Part shown: in pieces, positions 50,039 through 58,373 of the stretch
Layout: every line of letters starts with the position of its first letter
Numbering within the stretch: position 1 is the stretch's first letter
DNA from: an uncultured Spirochaetales bacterium
GTDB taxonomy: Bacteria > Spirochaetota > Spirochaetia > Sphaerochaetales > Sphaerochaetaceae
Reading direction: 5' to 3'
NCBI GenBank assembly: GCA_944388965.1
Contig: CALXKL010000001.1
Coordinates: forward strand, 62,001-126,000
DNA length: 64,000 nucleotides
Translations under genes and position numbers: made by a program
Notes under the pieces: model-generated
Databases searched by the model: none
Told to the model about the DNA's origin: nothing
Seen by the model: only the letters and a program-made list of their open reading frames with translations

Positions 50039-51592
50039 ATGGAAGGCAGGATTCTGCGTATATCGCTGGATGACGAGACGATAAGCCAGGAGCACGTCGA
50101 GGATGCGTGCGTGGTGAGTCTCTACGAAGAGGTGGACGAACACACCTTCGTCATCGTCTTCCCCGGTTCTGCCGGAACCATCGCCCTCTACATGAACCGT
50201 CAAAGCGGCCGTTTCTCAAGAGATGCCTCCCAGTCGACCCTGGCAGTGAAGATGAATGCGCTTGGAATCGTGGCCGTCGTGGTCAGCGGGAGCGCCCACA
50301 GGCTGTCATATCTGTATGCAAGCGACGACGACATCTCGATCTATCATTGCGAGAACATCCGCTTCTCGTCTCCACACCGCTTCTTCCATCTGCTTGCTTC
50401 CGATCCGTCGGACGGCTGCATGTCCATAGGAGAGGCAGGGGAGAAGGGCGGTGCGCTTGGCGCCTGTCTGCTGGACTCCTCGCTGTGCATCGGACGCGGC
50501 GGACTTGCCGCCATGATGGGCTCGATGAACTTCAAGGGTATCATCGCCCATACGGCCTCCTCCGTCCGCCCGGACGTCTCATCCTCCTGGCCCCATAGCC
50601 GTACGGCCAAGTCGTTCAGCCTGTATGGCTCGGCCTCTCTAGTGGATTGCGGGATGAGGAACGGCTGGCTGCCCACCAGGTACTTTAGCGGCCTCTACGA
50701 TCCGCGCTGCGTATATCTTGACGGCCGCATGGCGTGCAGGACATACAATGTCGACCATGTCAGCTGCCCGATGTGCACAATCGCGTGCCGCCTTGAGGAG
50801 AACGGTGAAGCCCTCGCCGACTGGGCCGAGGCGATGGCGCTTGGAAGCAACATGGGCATCTTCTCCCTCGAGAAGGTCAATCCGCTGAGACGGGCCTGCC
50901 TCTCGAGGGGCCTGGATCCTGTCGACACCGGAGAGGTGCTGTCATACCTGAAGACACTTGAACACGTGCCATATACGCTTGTGGACGTCAGGAACGCCGA
51001 TGTCGGTGAACTGGAACGCGTGATTTCACTGATCGCATCGCGCAAGGGGAATGGAGAGGCGCTGTCGGCCGGTCTTTGTGCACTGGATGGAGCCTTGTCC
51101 GTGGAGGGCAGGAGCTGCATCTACGACTTCAGAGGCTGTCATGGGCAGGCCCTGTTCAGTTCACTTGGAGAGAACACCCCATGCCATGTCGATCTGGTCA
51201 AGGGGCTCCATCGTATTCTTGATGACGAGACGATCGGACGCGTCGTGGCGTATCTGAGGCTGTTCACCCATGCCATGGAGAACAGCGGTCTGCCGCCGTT
51301 CTTCATGCTGCCGATGCATTTCGACCAGGTGCCGTTCACAGTCATGCGCCTGCCGATGGTCATGAGGCGCATCATGTCCTCATTCGCCAGGAAGTGTCCA
51401 GCCCCGCTGGCCTCGGGACTGGAGTCCGTGGATGCCTTCGACCGCCTGCACGGCCCGGCGGAGAAGATCCCCGACAGGTTCATGCTTCCCGCCTCGGTCG
51501 GCTATACGGATGAATTGAACATGGTCAGGCTCTTCATGGGCTACCAGGACGAAATGCAGTACATCAGGCGCAAGGTCGCATCCGGCAGGTGA
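50039..51592 (+). CDS. Divergent aldehyde ferredoxin oxidoreductase-like protein
   Basis: 517 residues from the ATG at 50039; AOR enzymes have about 600. Family marks: EGRILRISLDD at the start, CIGRGGLAAMMGSMNFKGI (GRGGxGAVMGSKNLKAI in AOR), the Fe-S ligands CPMCTIAC, and DWAEAMALGSNMGIF for the pterin. The N-terminal domain lacks the GGRG and GPLTG pterin-phosphate motifs and is about 90 residues shorter. A fourth Cys ligand may be in ARKCPAPL. It may not bind tungsten-pterin normally; substrate unknown. No ferredoxin or moa/tup genes are near. Confidence 0.72.
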   Translation: MEGRILRISLDDETISQEHVEDACVVSLYEEVDEHTFVIVFPGSAGTIALYMNRQSGRFSRDASQSTLAVKMNALGIVAVVVSGSAHRLSYLYASDDDISIYHCENIRFSSPHRFFHLLASDPSDGCMSIGEAGEKGGALGACLLDSSLCIGRGGLAAMMGSMNFKGIIAHTASSVRPDVSSSWPHSRTAKSFSLYGSASLVDCGMRNGWLPTRYFSGLYDPRCVYLDGRMACRTYNVDHVSCPMCTIACRLEENGEALADWAEAMALGSNMGIFSLEKVNPLRRACLSRGLDPVDTGEVLSYLKTLEHVPYTLVDVRNADVGELERVISLIASRKGNGEALSAGLCALDGALSVEGRSCIYDFRGCHGQALFSSLGENTPCHVDLVKGLHRILDDETIGRVVAYLRLFTHAMENSGLPPFFMLPMHFDQVPFTVMRLPMVMRRIMSSFARKCPAPLASGLESVDAFDRLHGPAEKIPDRFMLPASVGYTDELNMVRLFMGYQDEMQYIRRKVASGR

Positions 51593-51595
51593 GGG

Positions 51596-52129
51596 CTATC
51601 TCGACAGCGACAGCACGACCTTGTCGCCTTTGAGCTTCCTGACTTCGATCGAGCTTTCGCTTATCACGGCATATGTCGCCTTGTACCCGCTTCTGGGTCG
51701 GGTAGGTGATCCGGGGTTCAGGTGGATCACGCCATTGCAGTCCCTGTCCAGCTGCGGAACATGGGTGTGTCCCTGGATGAGTATGTCGCCATCTGCAAGA
51801 GGGAACGGGAATCCGGATGGATCGACGATGTTGTGGCCGTGCGTCATGGCCACATGATGTCCGTCCGGACAAGCCAGATATGCCTGCTCCCTCGGAATCG
51901 CCAGGCCGGAATCCTTGAAGTCCCACATCCAGTCGCAGTTGCCCTTGACCGCGACGTAGGGGCAGGGTGCGTTGTGGAGGATGAGGGACATCGAAGGGCT
52001 CTTGGGACACAGATCGCCTGCGATCAGGATCCTGGAAGCGTTCAGCGAAGCCGCCCTGTCCACGATTTCCTGAAGGACGGCACCGTCTCCGTGGATGTCC
52101 GATGTGACGATGTATGTGTATCTCTCCAT
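51596..52129 (-). CDS. YfcE/MJ0936-type metallophosphoesterase
   Basis: 177 residues. All dinuclear metal motifs are present: TSDIHGD, LIAGDLCP, VKGNCDW, AMTHGHN and IQGHTHVPQ. Such enzymes are 3',5'-cyclic or bis-pNPP phosphodiesterases; the natural substrate is not known. TAGACT lies six bases before the ATG, with no Shine-Dalgarno. Convergent with the AOR-like gene, three bases apart. Confidence 0.88.
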   Translation of the reverse strand: MERYTYIVTSDIHGDGAVLQEIVDRAASLNASRILIAGDLCPKSPSMSLILHNAPCPYVAVKGNCDWMWDFKDSGLAIPREQAYLACPDGHHVAMTHGHNIVDPSGFPFPLADGDILIQGHTHVPQLDRDCNGVIHLNPGSPTRPRSGYKATYAVISESSIEVRKLKGDKVVLSLSR

Positions 52130-52179
52130 GGGGAAAGTCTAGCAGAAAAGCGACTGTGGCGCATCCATTGTCCCATGGA

Positions 52180-52208
52180 TTTACATTTATCTCTTTTGTT
52201 GCTATATT
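52180..52208 (+). promoter_or_regulatory. Promoter of tRNA-Arg
   Basis: TTTACA (52180-52185), 17-bp spacer, TATATT (52203-52208); +1 would be near 52215. Confidence 0.7.
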
Positions 52209-52228
52209 CAGCAAGTACCACGACGGAA

Positions 52229-52302
52229 GGTCCCATAGCTCAGCTGGATAGAGCACTTCCCTCCTAAGGAAGGGGTCGCGCGTTCGAATCGCGCTGGGGC
52301 CA
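52229..52302 (+). tRNA. tRNA-Arg (CCT)
   Basis: 74 nt. Acceptor GGTCCCA pairs with TGGGGCC; anticodon arm CTTCC-CTCCTAA-GGAAG gives anticodon CCT; T-arm GCGCG-TTCGAAT-CGCGC is perfect. 3' CCA is not encoded. No terminator separates it from the NusG-like gene 26 bp on. Confidence 0.96.
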
Positions 52303-52328
52303 TACCTGTTTCTCCCGGAAAAGATCCC

Positions 52329-52934
52329 ATGAACTATTATGTACTCGCCTGTGAGACGGGCCGCGAAGAGAAGAACATAAGGTTGCTTGAACGCACCGTG
52401 GCAGGACTCGTCCCCTCTGCATACGTGAAAGGCTACAACCCGGTGCGCGAGAGCCGCGAGTTCAGCGCGAAGTCGTGGTCGATGCATCTGCGGCCTCTGA
52501 TTCCGGGATATGTGATCGTGGCAAGCGACCAGGAGCTGTGGCGCTTTGCCAAGGAGATCCAGCACATGTCGGACACCTGCTACGGCTTTCTGAAGAACAT
52601 GGATGGTTCGCTCGAGCTGCAGGGGGCCGATCTCGCCTTCGCCCGCTGGGTCGAGGAGAACGACGGATATTTCACGCCCTCCAGGGTCCGCATCGACGAG
52701 AACGCTCTCCTGCCGCAGGACAAGGTCATCATAGTCTCGGGACCGCTCAGGAATCTGGAAGGCACGATAACCTCGGTCTACAAGGGCGTGAGGGTGTCCG
52801 TCGAGGTGAGGTTCATGAACGAACTGCGTCGGCTGACGCTTCCCATAGAGGTCGTCGAGCGCATACCCGCCGTCGATGAGAAGAAGGACAGTGGACGCTT
52901 CGTCGTCCGCACTCTTGAGGGGAAGGGGGAGTGA
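52329..52934 (+). CDS. NusG-like antitermination factor (LoaP-type paralogue)
   Basis: 201 residues. The N-terminal NGN domain begins NYYVLACETGREEKNIRLLER and has the RPLIPGYVIVAS strand; a KOW motif follows at DKVIIVSGPLRNLEGTITSVYKG. It differs from housekeeping NusG (no WYVVHTYSGYE), and resembles specialised paralogues such as LoaP. These act on particular operons. It follows tRNA-Arg and precedes a phosphatase gene by one base. Its target is not evident. Confidence 0.8.
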   Translation: MNYYVLACETGREEKNIRLLERTVAGLVPSAYVKGYNPVRESREFSAKSWSMHLRPLIPGYVIVASDQELWRFAKEIQHMSDTCYGFLKNMDGSLELQGADLAFARWVEENDGYFTPSRVRIDENALLPQDKVIIVSGPLRNLEGTITSVYKGVRVSVEVRFMNELRRLTLPIEVVERIPAVDEKKDSGRFVVRTLEGKGE

Positions 52935-52935
52935 G

Positions 52936-53568
52936 ATGGAGTTCACTCTGGTGCTCGTGAGACATGGCGAGAGCGAGGCGAACGTGAAGCACATGCTCTC
53001 GGGCTGTATGGACGTCCCCCTGACGGAGCGTGGAAGAAGAGAGCTCGAGGATCTCAGGGAGAATGTGGACTACCCTGTGTGCGACAGGTACTACTGCTCT
53101 CCGCTCCAGCGATGCCGGGACACCTTCCACATACTCTTTCCGGACAGGACGCCCATCGTGCGCGACTGCTTCAGGGAGATAGACTTCCGCTCGCTCGAGG
53201 GCTGGATTCTCAGCACGAAGGATGAGATCGACGCATACTTCGCCAGCTGGGTCGCCGACGAGCCGTATCTTGACGAGGAGACCTTCGGCGATGTGGCATC
53301 CCGTGCGAAGTCCGCCATCCTGGAGGCCGTCAGGGAATGCCTTGCAGACGGACTGTCCAGCGCCACCATCGTCATGCACTCGGGAATAATGCGCACTGCG
53401 CTGATAGCCCTCTTCTGCCAGCCGAAGGAGGACTTCCTGACAATGAGCGTGCCCAACGGACTGGGCTATGTCGTCACGTTCGACGACGACAGACCCGTGT
53501 CGTACAAGGTGCTGCTTCGCAGGGACGGATCCTCCTGCAAGGGTGCAGGTATCGGCTGCCAGATGTAG
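52936..53568 (+). CDS. Histidine phosphatase family protein
   Basis: 210 residues from the ATG at 52936. VLVRHGESEANVKHMLSG carries the catalytic His and Arg, PLTERGRRELEDL and CSPLQRCRDT follow, and the second His is in IVMHSGIMRTAL. This is the phosphoglycerate-mutase-like branch 1 fold; the substrate is unknown (CobC or sugar phosphatase-like are possibilities). Co-transcribed with the NusG paralogue. Confidence 0.9.
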   Translation: MEFTLVLVRHGESEANVKHMLSGCMDVPLTERGRRELEDLRENVDYPVCDRYYCSPLQRCRDTFHILFPDRTPIVRDCFREIDFRSLEGWILSTKDEIDAYFASWVADEPYLDEETFGDVASRAKSAILEAVRECLADGLSSATIVMHSGIMRTALIALFCQPKEDFLTMSVPNGLGYVVTFDDDRPVSYKVLLRRDGSSCKGAGIGCQM

Positions 53569-53580
53569 AACCCTGTCTGC

Positions 53581-53596
53581 CCGCATTGCAATGCGG
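53581..53596. promoter_or_regulatory. Perfect 16-bp palindrome
   Basis: CCGCATTGCAATGCGG is fully self-complementary, 13 bp after the phosphatase stop and before the MFS gene. It may be a terminator stem without loop or a regulator site. Confidence 0.35.
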
Positions 53597-53644
53597 CATC
53601 GGCTTTGGGTATCCTGTCTCCTGTATTCATAGGAGAGACAAGCC

Positions 53645-54943
53645 GTGGCGGAGAGAAAGAGCCTGAAGGGCTATTATCTGACGACGTTCCTCATAGGACT
53701 GGGATTCTTCACGATGGGTCTGATGGATCCCCTTTACGACACATACATCCCCATCTTCCTGGCGAAGTACATCGACAGCAGCAGTCTGATCGGCATGATC
53801 ATGACGTTTGACAACATCCTGGCCATCTTCCTCATCCCGATCACCTCGGCCCTGAGCGACAGGCTGGACACCCCGATCGGCCGCAGGATGCCATTCGTAG
53901 TCATCCTGCTTCCGATAGCCGCCCTGCTCTTCGGCCTGATTCCATTCGCGGCTCTCTCGTCGTTGTGGCTGCTGGTCGCCCTCGTCTTCCTTTTCAACCT
54001 GTCCAAGCAGTCGGTCCGCGGCCCCGTGGTCGCGCTCATGCCCGACATGGTTCCAGGCGACCTTCGTTCGGAGGCCAACGGAGTCATAAACACCATGGGA
54101 GGCATCGCCACGATACTCGGCACCGTCGCCCTTGCACGGCTGATGGACGTGTACATCTCCATCCCGGGACATGAGGAGCCCGTGAACGACATACTTGCCT
54201 TCCCGGTGGCGTCCGTGTTCGTCGTCCTGGCCGTCGTCCTGCTGTTCATCTTCGTCAAGGAACGCAACTCCCAGGTGCCACGCGAGAGCGGCAAGGAGGA
54301 GAAGGAGCCCATACTCAGGAGCCTGAAGGTCGTCCTCGGGGAGAAGAACAAGAGCGCGCTCTTCATCCTGATCTCGCTGCTGTGCTGGTTCATCGCCTAC
54401 CAGGGCGTGCTTCCTTTCGTCGGCCTGTACAGCGTCGAGGTGCTTGGCACCAGCAGCGGAACGGCATCCCTTGCCGCGGGCATGGTCGGCATCGCATACG
54501 CCATCTTCGCGATCCCATCTGGAAAGATCGCACACCGGTTCGGACGCAGGAGGACGATCCGCGTCTGTCTGGCCTGCCTGGTCGCCGTGACCGTGCTCGT
54601 GTTCATACACAGCTACCTGACGGCATCCTGGAACGGCACAGCGAGACTGCTGACGTTCTGGGCGCTGCTGTTCCTCTTCGGCGTCTTCTGGGTGTCGGTC
54701 GTCACCAACTCGTTCCCGATGCTCTGGCAGATGTCGGACTACAGTACAGTGGGCATCTACACCGGCCTGTACTACTTCTTCAGCCAGGCGGCCAGCATCA
54801 TCGCTCCCCCGGTCTCCGGTGGCTGCATCGACCTGTTCGGCTACCCCTCGCTCTTCCTCTTCACGGCCTTCTTCATGGCAGTGGCGTTCTTCACGATGAG
54901 GAAGGTCGACAGGGGAGAGCCCGACGATCTGGAAAAGGCCTGA
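53645..54943 (+). CDS. MFS transporter, SLC45/sucrose-like
   Basis: 432 residues from a GTG at 53645 with GGAGAG upstream. Twelve membrane helices; SDRLDTPIGRRMPFVVI in the first cytoplasmic loop is the D-x5-GRRxP signature of SLC45/GPH-type sugar carriers, and HRFGRRRTIR is its repeat in the second half. Substrate probably a disaccharide; not certain. The stop overlaps the next start (TGATG). Confidence 0.85.
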   Translation: MAERKSLKGYYLTTFLIGLGFFTMGLMDPLYDTYIPIFLAKYIDSSSLIGMIMTFDNILAIFLIPITSALSDRLDTPIGRRMPFVVILLPIAALLFGLIPFAALSSLWLLVALVFLFNLSKQSVRGPVVALMPDMVPGDLRSEANGVINTMGGIATILGTVALARLMDVYISIPGHEEPVNDILAFPVASVFVVLAVVLLFIFVKERNSQVPRESGKEEKEPILRSLKVVLGEKNKSALFILISLLCWFIAYQGVLPFVGLYSVEVLGTSSGTASLAAGMVGIAYAIFAIPSGKIAHRFGRRRTIRVCLACLVAVTVLVFIHSYLTASWNGTARLLTFWALLFLFGVFWVSVVTNSFPMLWQMSDYSTVGIYTGLYYFFSQAASIIAPPVSGGCIDLFGYPSLFLFTAFFMAVAFFTMRKVDRGEPDDLEKA

Positions 54944-55818
54944 TGGATGGAGAAAGGCGGGCAGGACATCTGTTTGCCGCGTTCTCGGTGCTGCTGTGGT
55001 CCACGACCTTCGTCAGCACCAAGATCCTGCAGACGACGTTCTCTTCGCTCGAGATACTCTTCATCCGTTTCTGCATCGGCTACCTGGTGCTCACCATGAT
55101 GCACCCCAGGCCGGCACGCTTCGCTGGAGCAAGGAAGGAGTTCGACTTCGCCCTGGCCGGCCTGCTTGGAATAATGCTGTACTATCTGTGCGAGAACATC
55201 GCACTGGAGCATACGGGTGCGGCCAACGTGTCCGTGCTCGTATCGACGGCACCCTTCTTCATCACGCTGGTGTACAAGATCTTCAGGTGGAACGAGACAA
55301 GGATCACACGACGCTTCCTCATCGGCTTCGCGGTGACGTTCTCCGGCCTGGTGCTGACCTGCCGGCCGGCCGATGGAGGCTTTTCGATCAATCCTCTGGG
55401 AGACGGGATCGCATTGGCCGCCGCAATGGTGTGGGCCTTCTATTCGTTCGTAATCGACCGTGTGAACGCAGGCGGCGGGAACATAATCGCGAACACGAGA
55501 CGGACCTTCCTGTACGGCATCCTCTTCATGATTCCGCTCATGGCCTTCGACGGCTTCAGCGTCACGCTCGACGAGGTCATGCGGCCTGTGAACCTGTTCA
55601 ACCTGGTTTTTCTCGGTGTAGGGACCTCCGCATTGTGCTTCGCCTCATGGTCGGGTGCGATGAAGAGGCTTGGACCGCTCGTGTCAGGCTGCTACATCTA
55701 CATCATTCCCGCCGTGACGACGTTCTTCAGCTTCATCATCCTGGGCGAGGCGATCACGCCTGCATCCCTTGCCGGCACCGCACTTGTCATCCTGGGGCTC
55801 TTCGTGTCGAACCGCTGA
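54943..55818 (+). CDS. EamA/DMT family transporter
   Basis: 291 residues from the ATG at 54943. Ten hydrophobic helices arranged as two EamA repeats: LFAAFSVLLWSTTFVSTKIL and LAAAMVWAFYSFVIDRV start the halves, and each ends with the PxxA/GEAITPASLAGTALVILG segment. Exporter of metabolites or drugs; substrate unknown. Translationally coupled to the MFS gene. Confidence 0.87.
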   Translation: MDGERRAGHLFAAFSVLLWSTTFVSTKILQTTFSSLEILFIRFCIGYLVLTMMHPRPARFAGARKEFDFALAGLLGIMLYYLCENIALEHTGAANVSVLVSTAPFFITLVYKIFRWNETRITRRFLIGFAVTFSGLVLTCRPADGGFSINPLGDGIALAAAMVWAFYSFVIDRVNAGGGNIIANTRRTFLYGILFMIPLMAFDGFSVTLDEVMRPVNLFNLVFLGVGTSALCFASWSGAMKRLGPLVSGCYIYIIPAVTTFFSFIILGEAITPASLAGTALVILGLFVSNR

Positions 55819-55873
55819 ACGATGCGGCCCTGTTCTTCACAGGGCTTTTACGGATGGACATGGGCTTGCGAGA

Positions 55874-55903
55874 TTGCCGAGCAATGACCAAAAGCGCTAG
55901 ACT
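55874..55903 (+). promoter_or_regulatory. Promoter of the outer-membrane barrel gene, leaderless-type
   Basis: TTGCCG (about 55874-55879), 18-bp spacer, TAGACT (55898-55903), then exactly seven bases to the ATG. Confidence 0.45.
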
Positions 55904-55910
55904 TCCTGCC

Positions 55911-57074
55911 ATGAAGAGAAGACTGATTGCGTCACTTGCCGTGGCGCTCATTGCCATTTGCACGATATCGGCAGCTCCTGTCGAATTCGTATTCGGAGGT
56001 CTCGACCAGCACGCCGAGGTGCTGGGCGGCTTCCTGCCATCGTTCCTAAAGGCCGGTGCCGGATACAACGGCTTCAGCCTGATCGACGGGAACACCACCC
56101 AGATCAACCTGCTTGTCGGTGGCGGCTACAGTCAGAGGAAGGTCTGGCAGACGCCATATGAAGGGGTGGTGCAGGATTTCGACCCGATCGTGTACGACAC
56201 GATACGCGCCGAGTGGGAGGTCGGCATCTCCCAGGGCCTTCTGCAGTCCACCGTCCCCGGAAAGGACCTTCTGACGTTCTCTGCAGGCTACATCGGCCGC
56301 TACGAGAGGAACATCGACTCGTTCCGCGAGGGCAAGGTGCGCGACAACAACGGAGAGTACGTGATCCGGAGCCTGGACGGCTATCTCGGATTCGGCGACT
56401 ACGATGGTGCGATCTATCCCGACCTCAGAGGCGACAGACAGCACTTGGGCACGCTGTTCAGCTTCGACGTGATGCTGGACATGATGGACGACCAGGGGAT
56501 GTACAGCAACGGGCTTCTTGCCAACGCGAGTGCCGAATGGGCACCTCTGGTGCTCAACAGCGCACTGGACGGCGTGGCGGACTACTACTCGCTGACGTTC
56601 AACGTCGTCGGGGCATACACGCCATACAGCTTCGTCGAGGACGGCCAGCACTGGTTCAGCCTGACCCTGGTCGACCGCTTCAACGTCAACTGGACCGACG
56701 GCGAGGAGGTCCCGGTGTACGCCCAGGGGCCTGTGTCGCTCGGCCGCAAGGTGCGTGGCTACAACACCTGGACATACAACACGCAGTTCACCGTCGTGAA
56801 CAACTTCGACATCAGGCTTGCCGGACCCGACTGGCACAGCATCTTCCCACGTGTGAACCTGTTCTTCGATATCGGCTACGGATGCGGTGACTACTTCAAC
56901 ACGGACATCGCCGGAGACAACTTCCTGATGAGCGCCGGTGCACAGCTCACGGTGAGCTTCTTCGACTTCATCGACCTGGGCTACCAGATCGCGTATCTGT
57001 TCGACGGCTACAAGTTCTCCGAAGGGCCCGAGACCCGCGTGACGGGTTCCTTCACGTTCTTCCTGGACTTCTGA
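55911..57074 (+). CDS. Putative outer-membrane beta-barrel protein
   Basis: 387 residues with signal peptide MKRRLIASLAVALIAICTISA. The mature sequence is rich in Gly, Tyr, Phe and Asp with alternating hydrophobic strands (GAGYNGFSLIDGNTT, LLTFSAGYIGRYER, LFFDIGYGCGDYF), and ends in FTFFLDF, the C-terminal Phe signal for outer-membrane insertion. No named family. Leaderless-type promoter. Confidence 0.72.
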   Translation: MKRRLIASLAVALIAICTISAAPVEFVFGGLDQHAEVLGGFLPSFLKAGAGYNGFSLIDGNTTQINLLVGGGYSQRKVWQTPYEGVVQDFDPIVYDTIRAEWEVGISQGLLQSTVPGKDLLTFSAGYIGRYERNIDSFREGKVRDNNGEYVIRSLDGYLGFGDYDGAIYPDLRGDRQHLGTLFSFDVMLDMMDDQGMYSNGLLANASAEWAPLVLNSALDGVADYYSLTFNVVGAYTPYSFVEDGQHWFSLTLVDRFNVNWTDGEEVPVYAQGPVSLGRKVRGYNTWTYNTQFTVVNNFDIRLAGPDWHSIFPRVNLFFDIGYGCGDYFNTDIAGDNFLMSAGAQLTVSFFDFIDLGYQIAYLFDGYKFSEGPETRVTGSFTFFLDF

Positions 57075-57104
57075 GCTGGAGAGGCATTTGCCTGAACCGG
57101 GTCG

Positions 57105-57128
57105 GGACCCTGTCGCTTGGCAGGGTCC
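57105..57128. terminator. Hairpin between convergent genes
   Basis: GGACCCTG (57105-57112) pairs perfectly with CAGGGTCC (57121-57128), between the barrel gene and the minus-strand acyltransferase-like gene. Confidence 0.65.
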
Positions 57129-57130
57129 TG

Positions 57131-57634
57131 CTATCTCCGCCTGAAGAGCGCCGGTCTTACTGCATGGCCCGTCTCCTCCTCGGGGATCACGAGACGGCTG
57201 GAGTGCATCTTCAGCACGCGCTCGAGGCGGGGTCTGTTGTAGCGCTGGATCAGGATGCAGGGGATGTTGATCGCCAGATAGAAGACCGGGATGAGGGCGG
57301 AGTATGGCTGCCTGTGGTACAGCAACAGCAGCAGAGTGACGGATATGCACAGCACATGTGCCACCTCCGCCCTGACGGTCTCCAGTATGAACATGGAGAT
57401 GTAGGCGGCATCGTCCCCCTTCATGTCCTTCTTGTCGAAGGGGCCGACACTTGGTACGTAGTCCTTCCACGCCTTGATGTGCAGGACCTTTTCATAGAAG
57501 CGTGTCTCGCGCCGGGAAGGGACCATGTGCAGGCGCAGTGACGAGAGGGTCCTGTATGAAAGCCTGTTGACCACATAGGACACCGCGATGTGTGCAAGTG
57601 CGATCGAGAACAGGAGCACGTAGTCGTCTTTCAT
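57131..57634 (-). CDS. CrtO-like small membrane acyltransferase family protein
   Basis: 167 residues with about three membrane helices and the motif RRETRFYEKVLHIKAWKDYVPSVG, which matches the glycosyl-4,4'-diaponeurosporenoate acyltransferase family. No carotenoid genes are near, so the real substrate is unknown. It starts one base after the rlpA-like stop, so the two are co-transcribed. Confidence 0.65.
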   Translation of the reverse strand: MKDDYVLLFSIALAHIAVSYVVNRLSYRTLSSLRLHMVPSRRETRFYEKVLHIKAWKDYVPSVGPFDKKDMKGDDAAYISMFILETVRAEVAHVLCISVTLLLLLYHRQPYSALIPVFYLAINIPCILIQRYNRPRLERVLKMHSSRLVIPEEETGHAVRPALFRRR

Positions 57635-57635
57635 T

Positions 57636-58253
57636 TCAGTACGGGCTTCTCGTCCCTTTGACCAGAGGCTCGCCTATGCCGATCGAGGACAGGGTCTCCA
57701 GCGTGTCCTGGAGAAGGTACGCCTGGACGTTGGCGACGCTGATGCGCACCATGGTGCCGTTGACGATCTCGACTGTCGGTTTCAATCCGGCCTTGCGTAT
57801 GTTGTCGTATACGGTGTAGGCGTTTGAGATGTTCGTATAGGAGCCGACCTGCAACGTGTACCATCCCGTCTGCGATCCGTCCACGTATTCGCTCTCGGGG
57901 ACATCCGGGGTGCTGATCACCTCCAAGGTGACAGGTGCGATGCCCTGGTCGTAGAAGCCCAGCTGTCTGGCGCCTTCCGGAGTCAGGTCTATGATCCTGT
58001 TCTCGACGTACGGGCCCCGGTCGTTGATGCGCACTTCTATCGACTGCCCGTTCTCGTCGTTTGTCACGCGGACCATGGAGCCGAAGGTCAGGCTCTTGTG
58101 GGCGGCGGTGAGCTTCGTGTTGTCGAAGATCTCGCCGTTGGCGGTCAGGGCATCGGGCCTGTCCGAGGTGTACCAGCTGGCGATGCCGGTCTCGGCGGCC
58201 GCCAGCGAAAGGGAAATGCAGATCAGCAGTGCAGTCAGGATCGGTCTCTTCAT
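57636..58253 (-). CDS. RlpA-like septal protein with SPOR domain
   Basis: 205 residues with signal peptide KRPILTALLICISLSLAAA. The RlpA double-psi barrel is ETGIASWYTSDRPDALTANGE, TAAHKSLTFGSMVRVTN and RINDRGPYVENRIIDLT; the C-terminal SPOR domain starts GWYTLQVGSYTNISNA. In Pseudomonas RlpA is a lytic transglycosylase at denuded septal glycan; the catalytic Glu and Asp-type residues are plausible here but not checked by alignment. TATTAT lies ten bases before the ATG. Confidence 0.88.
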   Translation of the reverse strand: MKRPILTALLICISLSLAAAETGIASWYTSDRPDALTANGEIFDNTKLTAAHKSLTFGSMVRVTNDENGQSIEVRINDRGPYVENRIIDLTPEGARQLGFYDQGIAPVTLEVISTPDVPESEYVDGSQTGWYTLQVGSYTNISNAYTVYDNIRKAGLKPTVEIVNGTMVRISVANVQAYLLQDTLETLSSIGIGEPLVKGTRSPY

Positions 58254-58336
58254 GACTCCAATGATAATATCTGGAGGTGACATTGGATAGATGCACTTGC
58301 CTGCATCTGTACGGTTCCGCCACCTGGACTGACTTG

Positions 58337-58365
58337 TTGATGAAGTCATTCTCTTTTGACATAAT
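58337..58365 (+). promoter_or_regulatory. Promoter of lysS
   Basis: TTGATG (58337-58342), 17-bp spacer, CATAAT (58360-58365), eight bases before the ATG. Confidence 0.45.
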
Positions 58366-58373
58366 CGGGAAGC

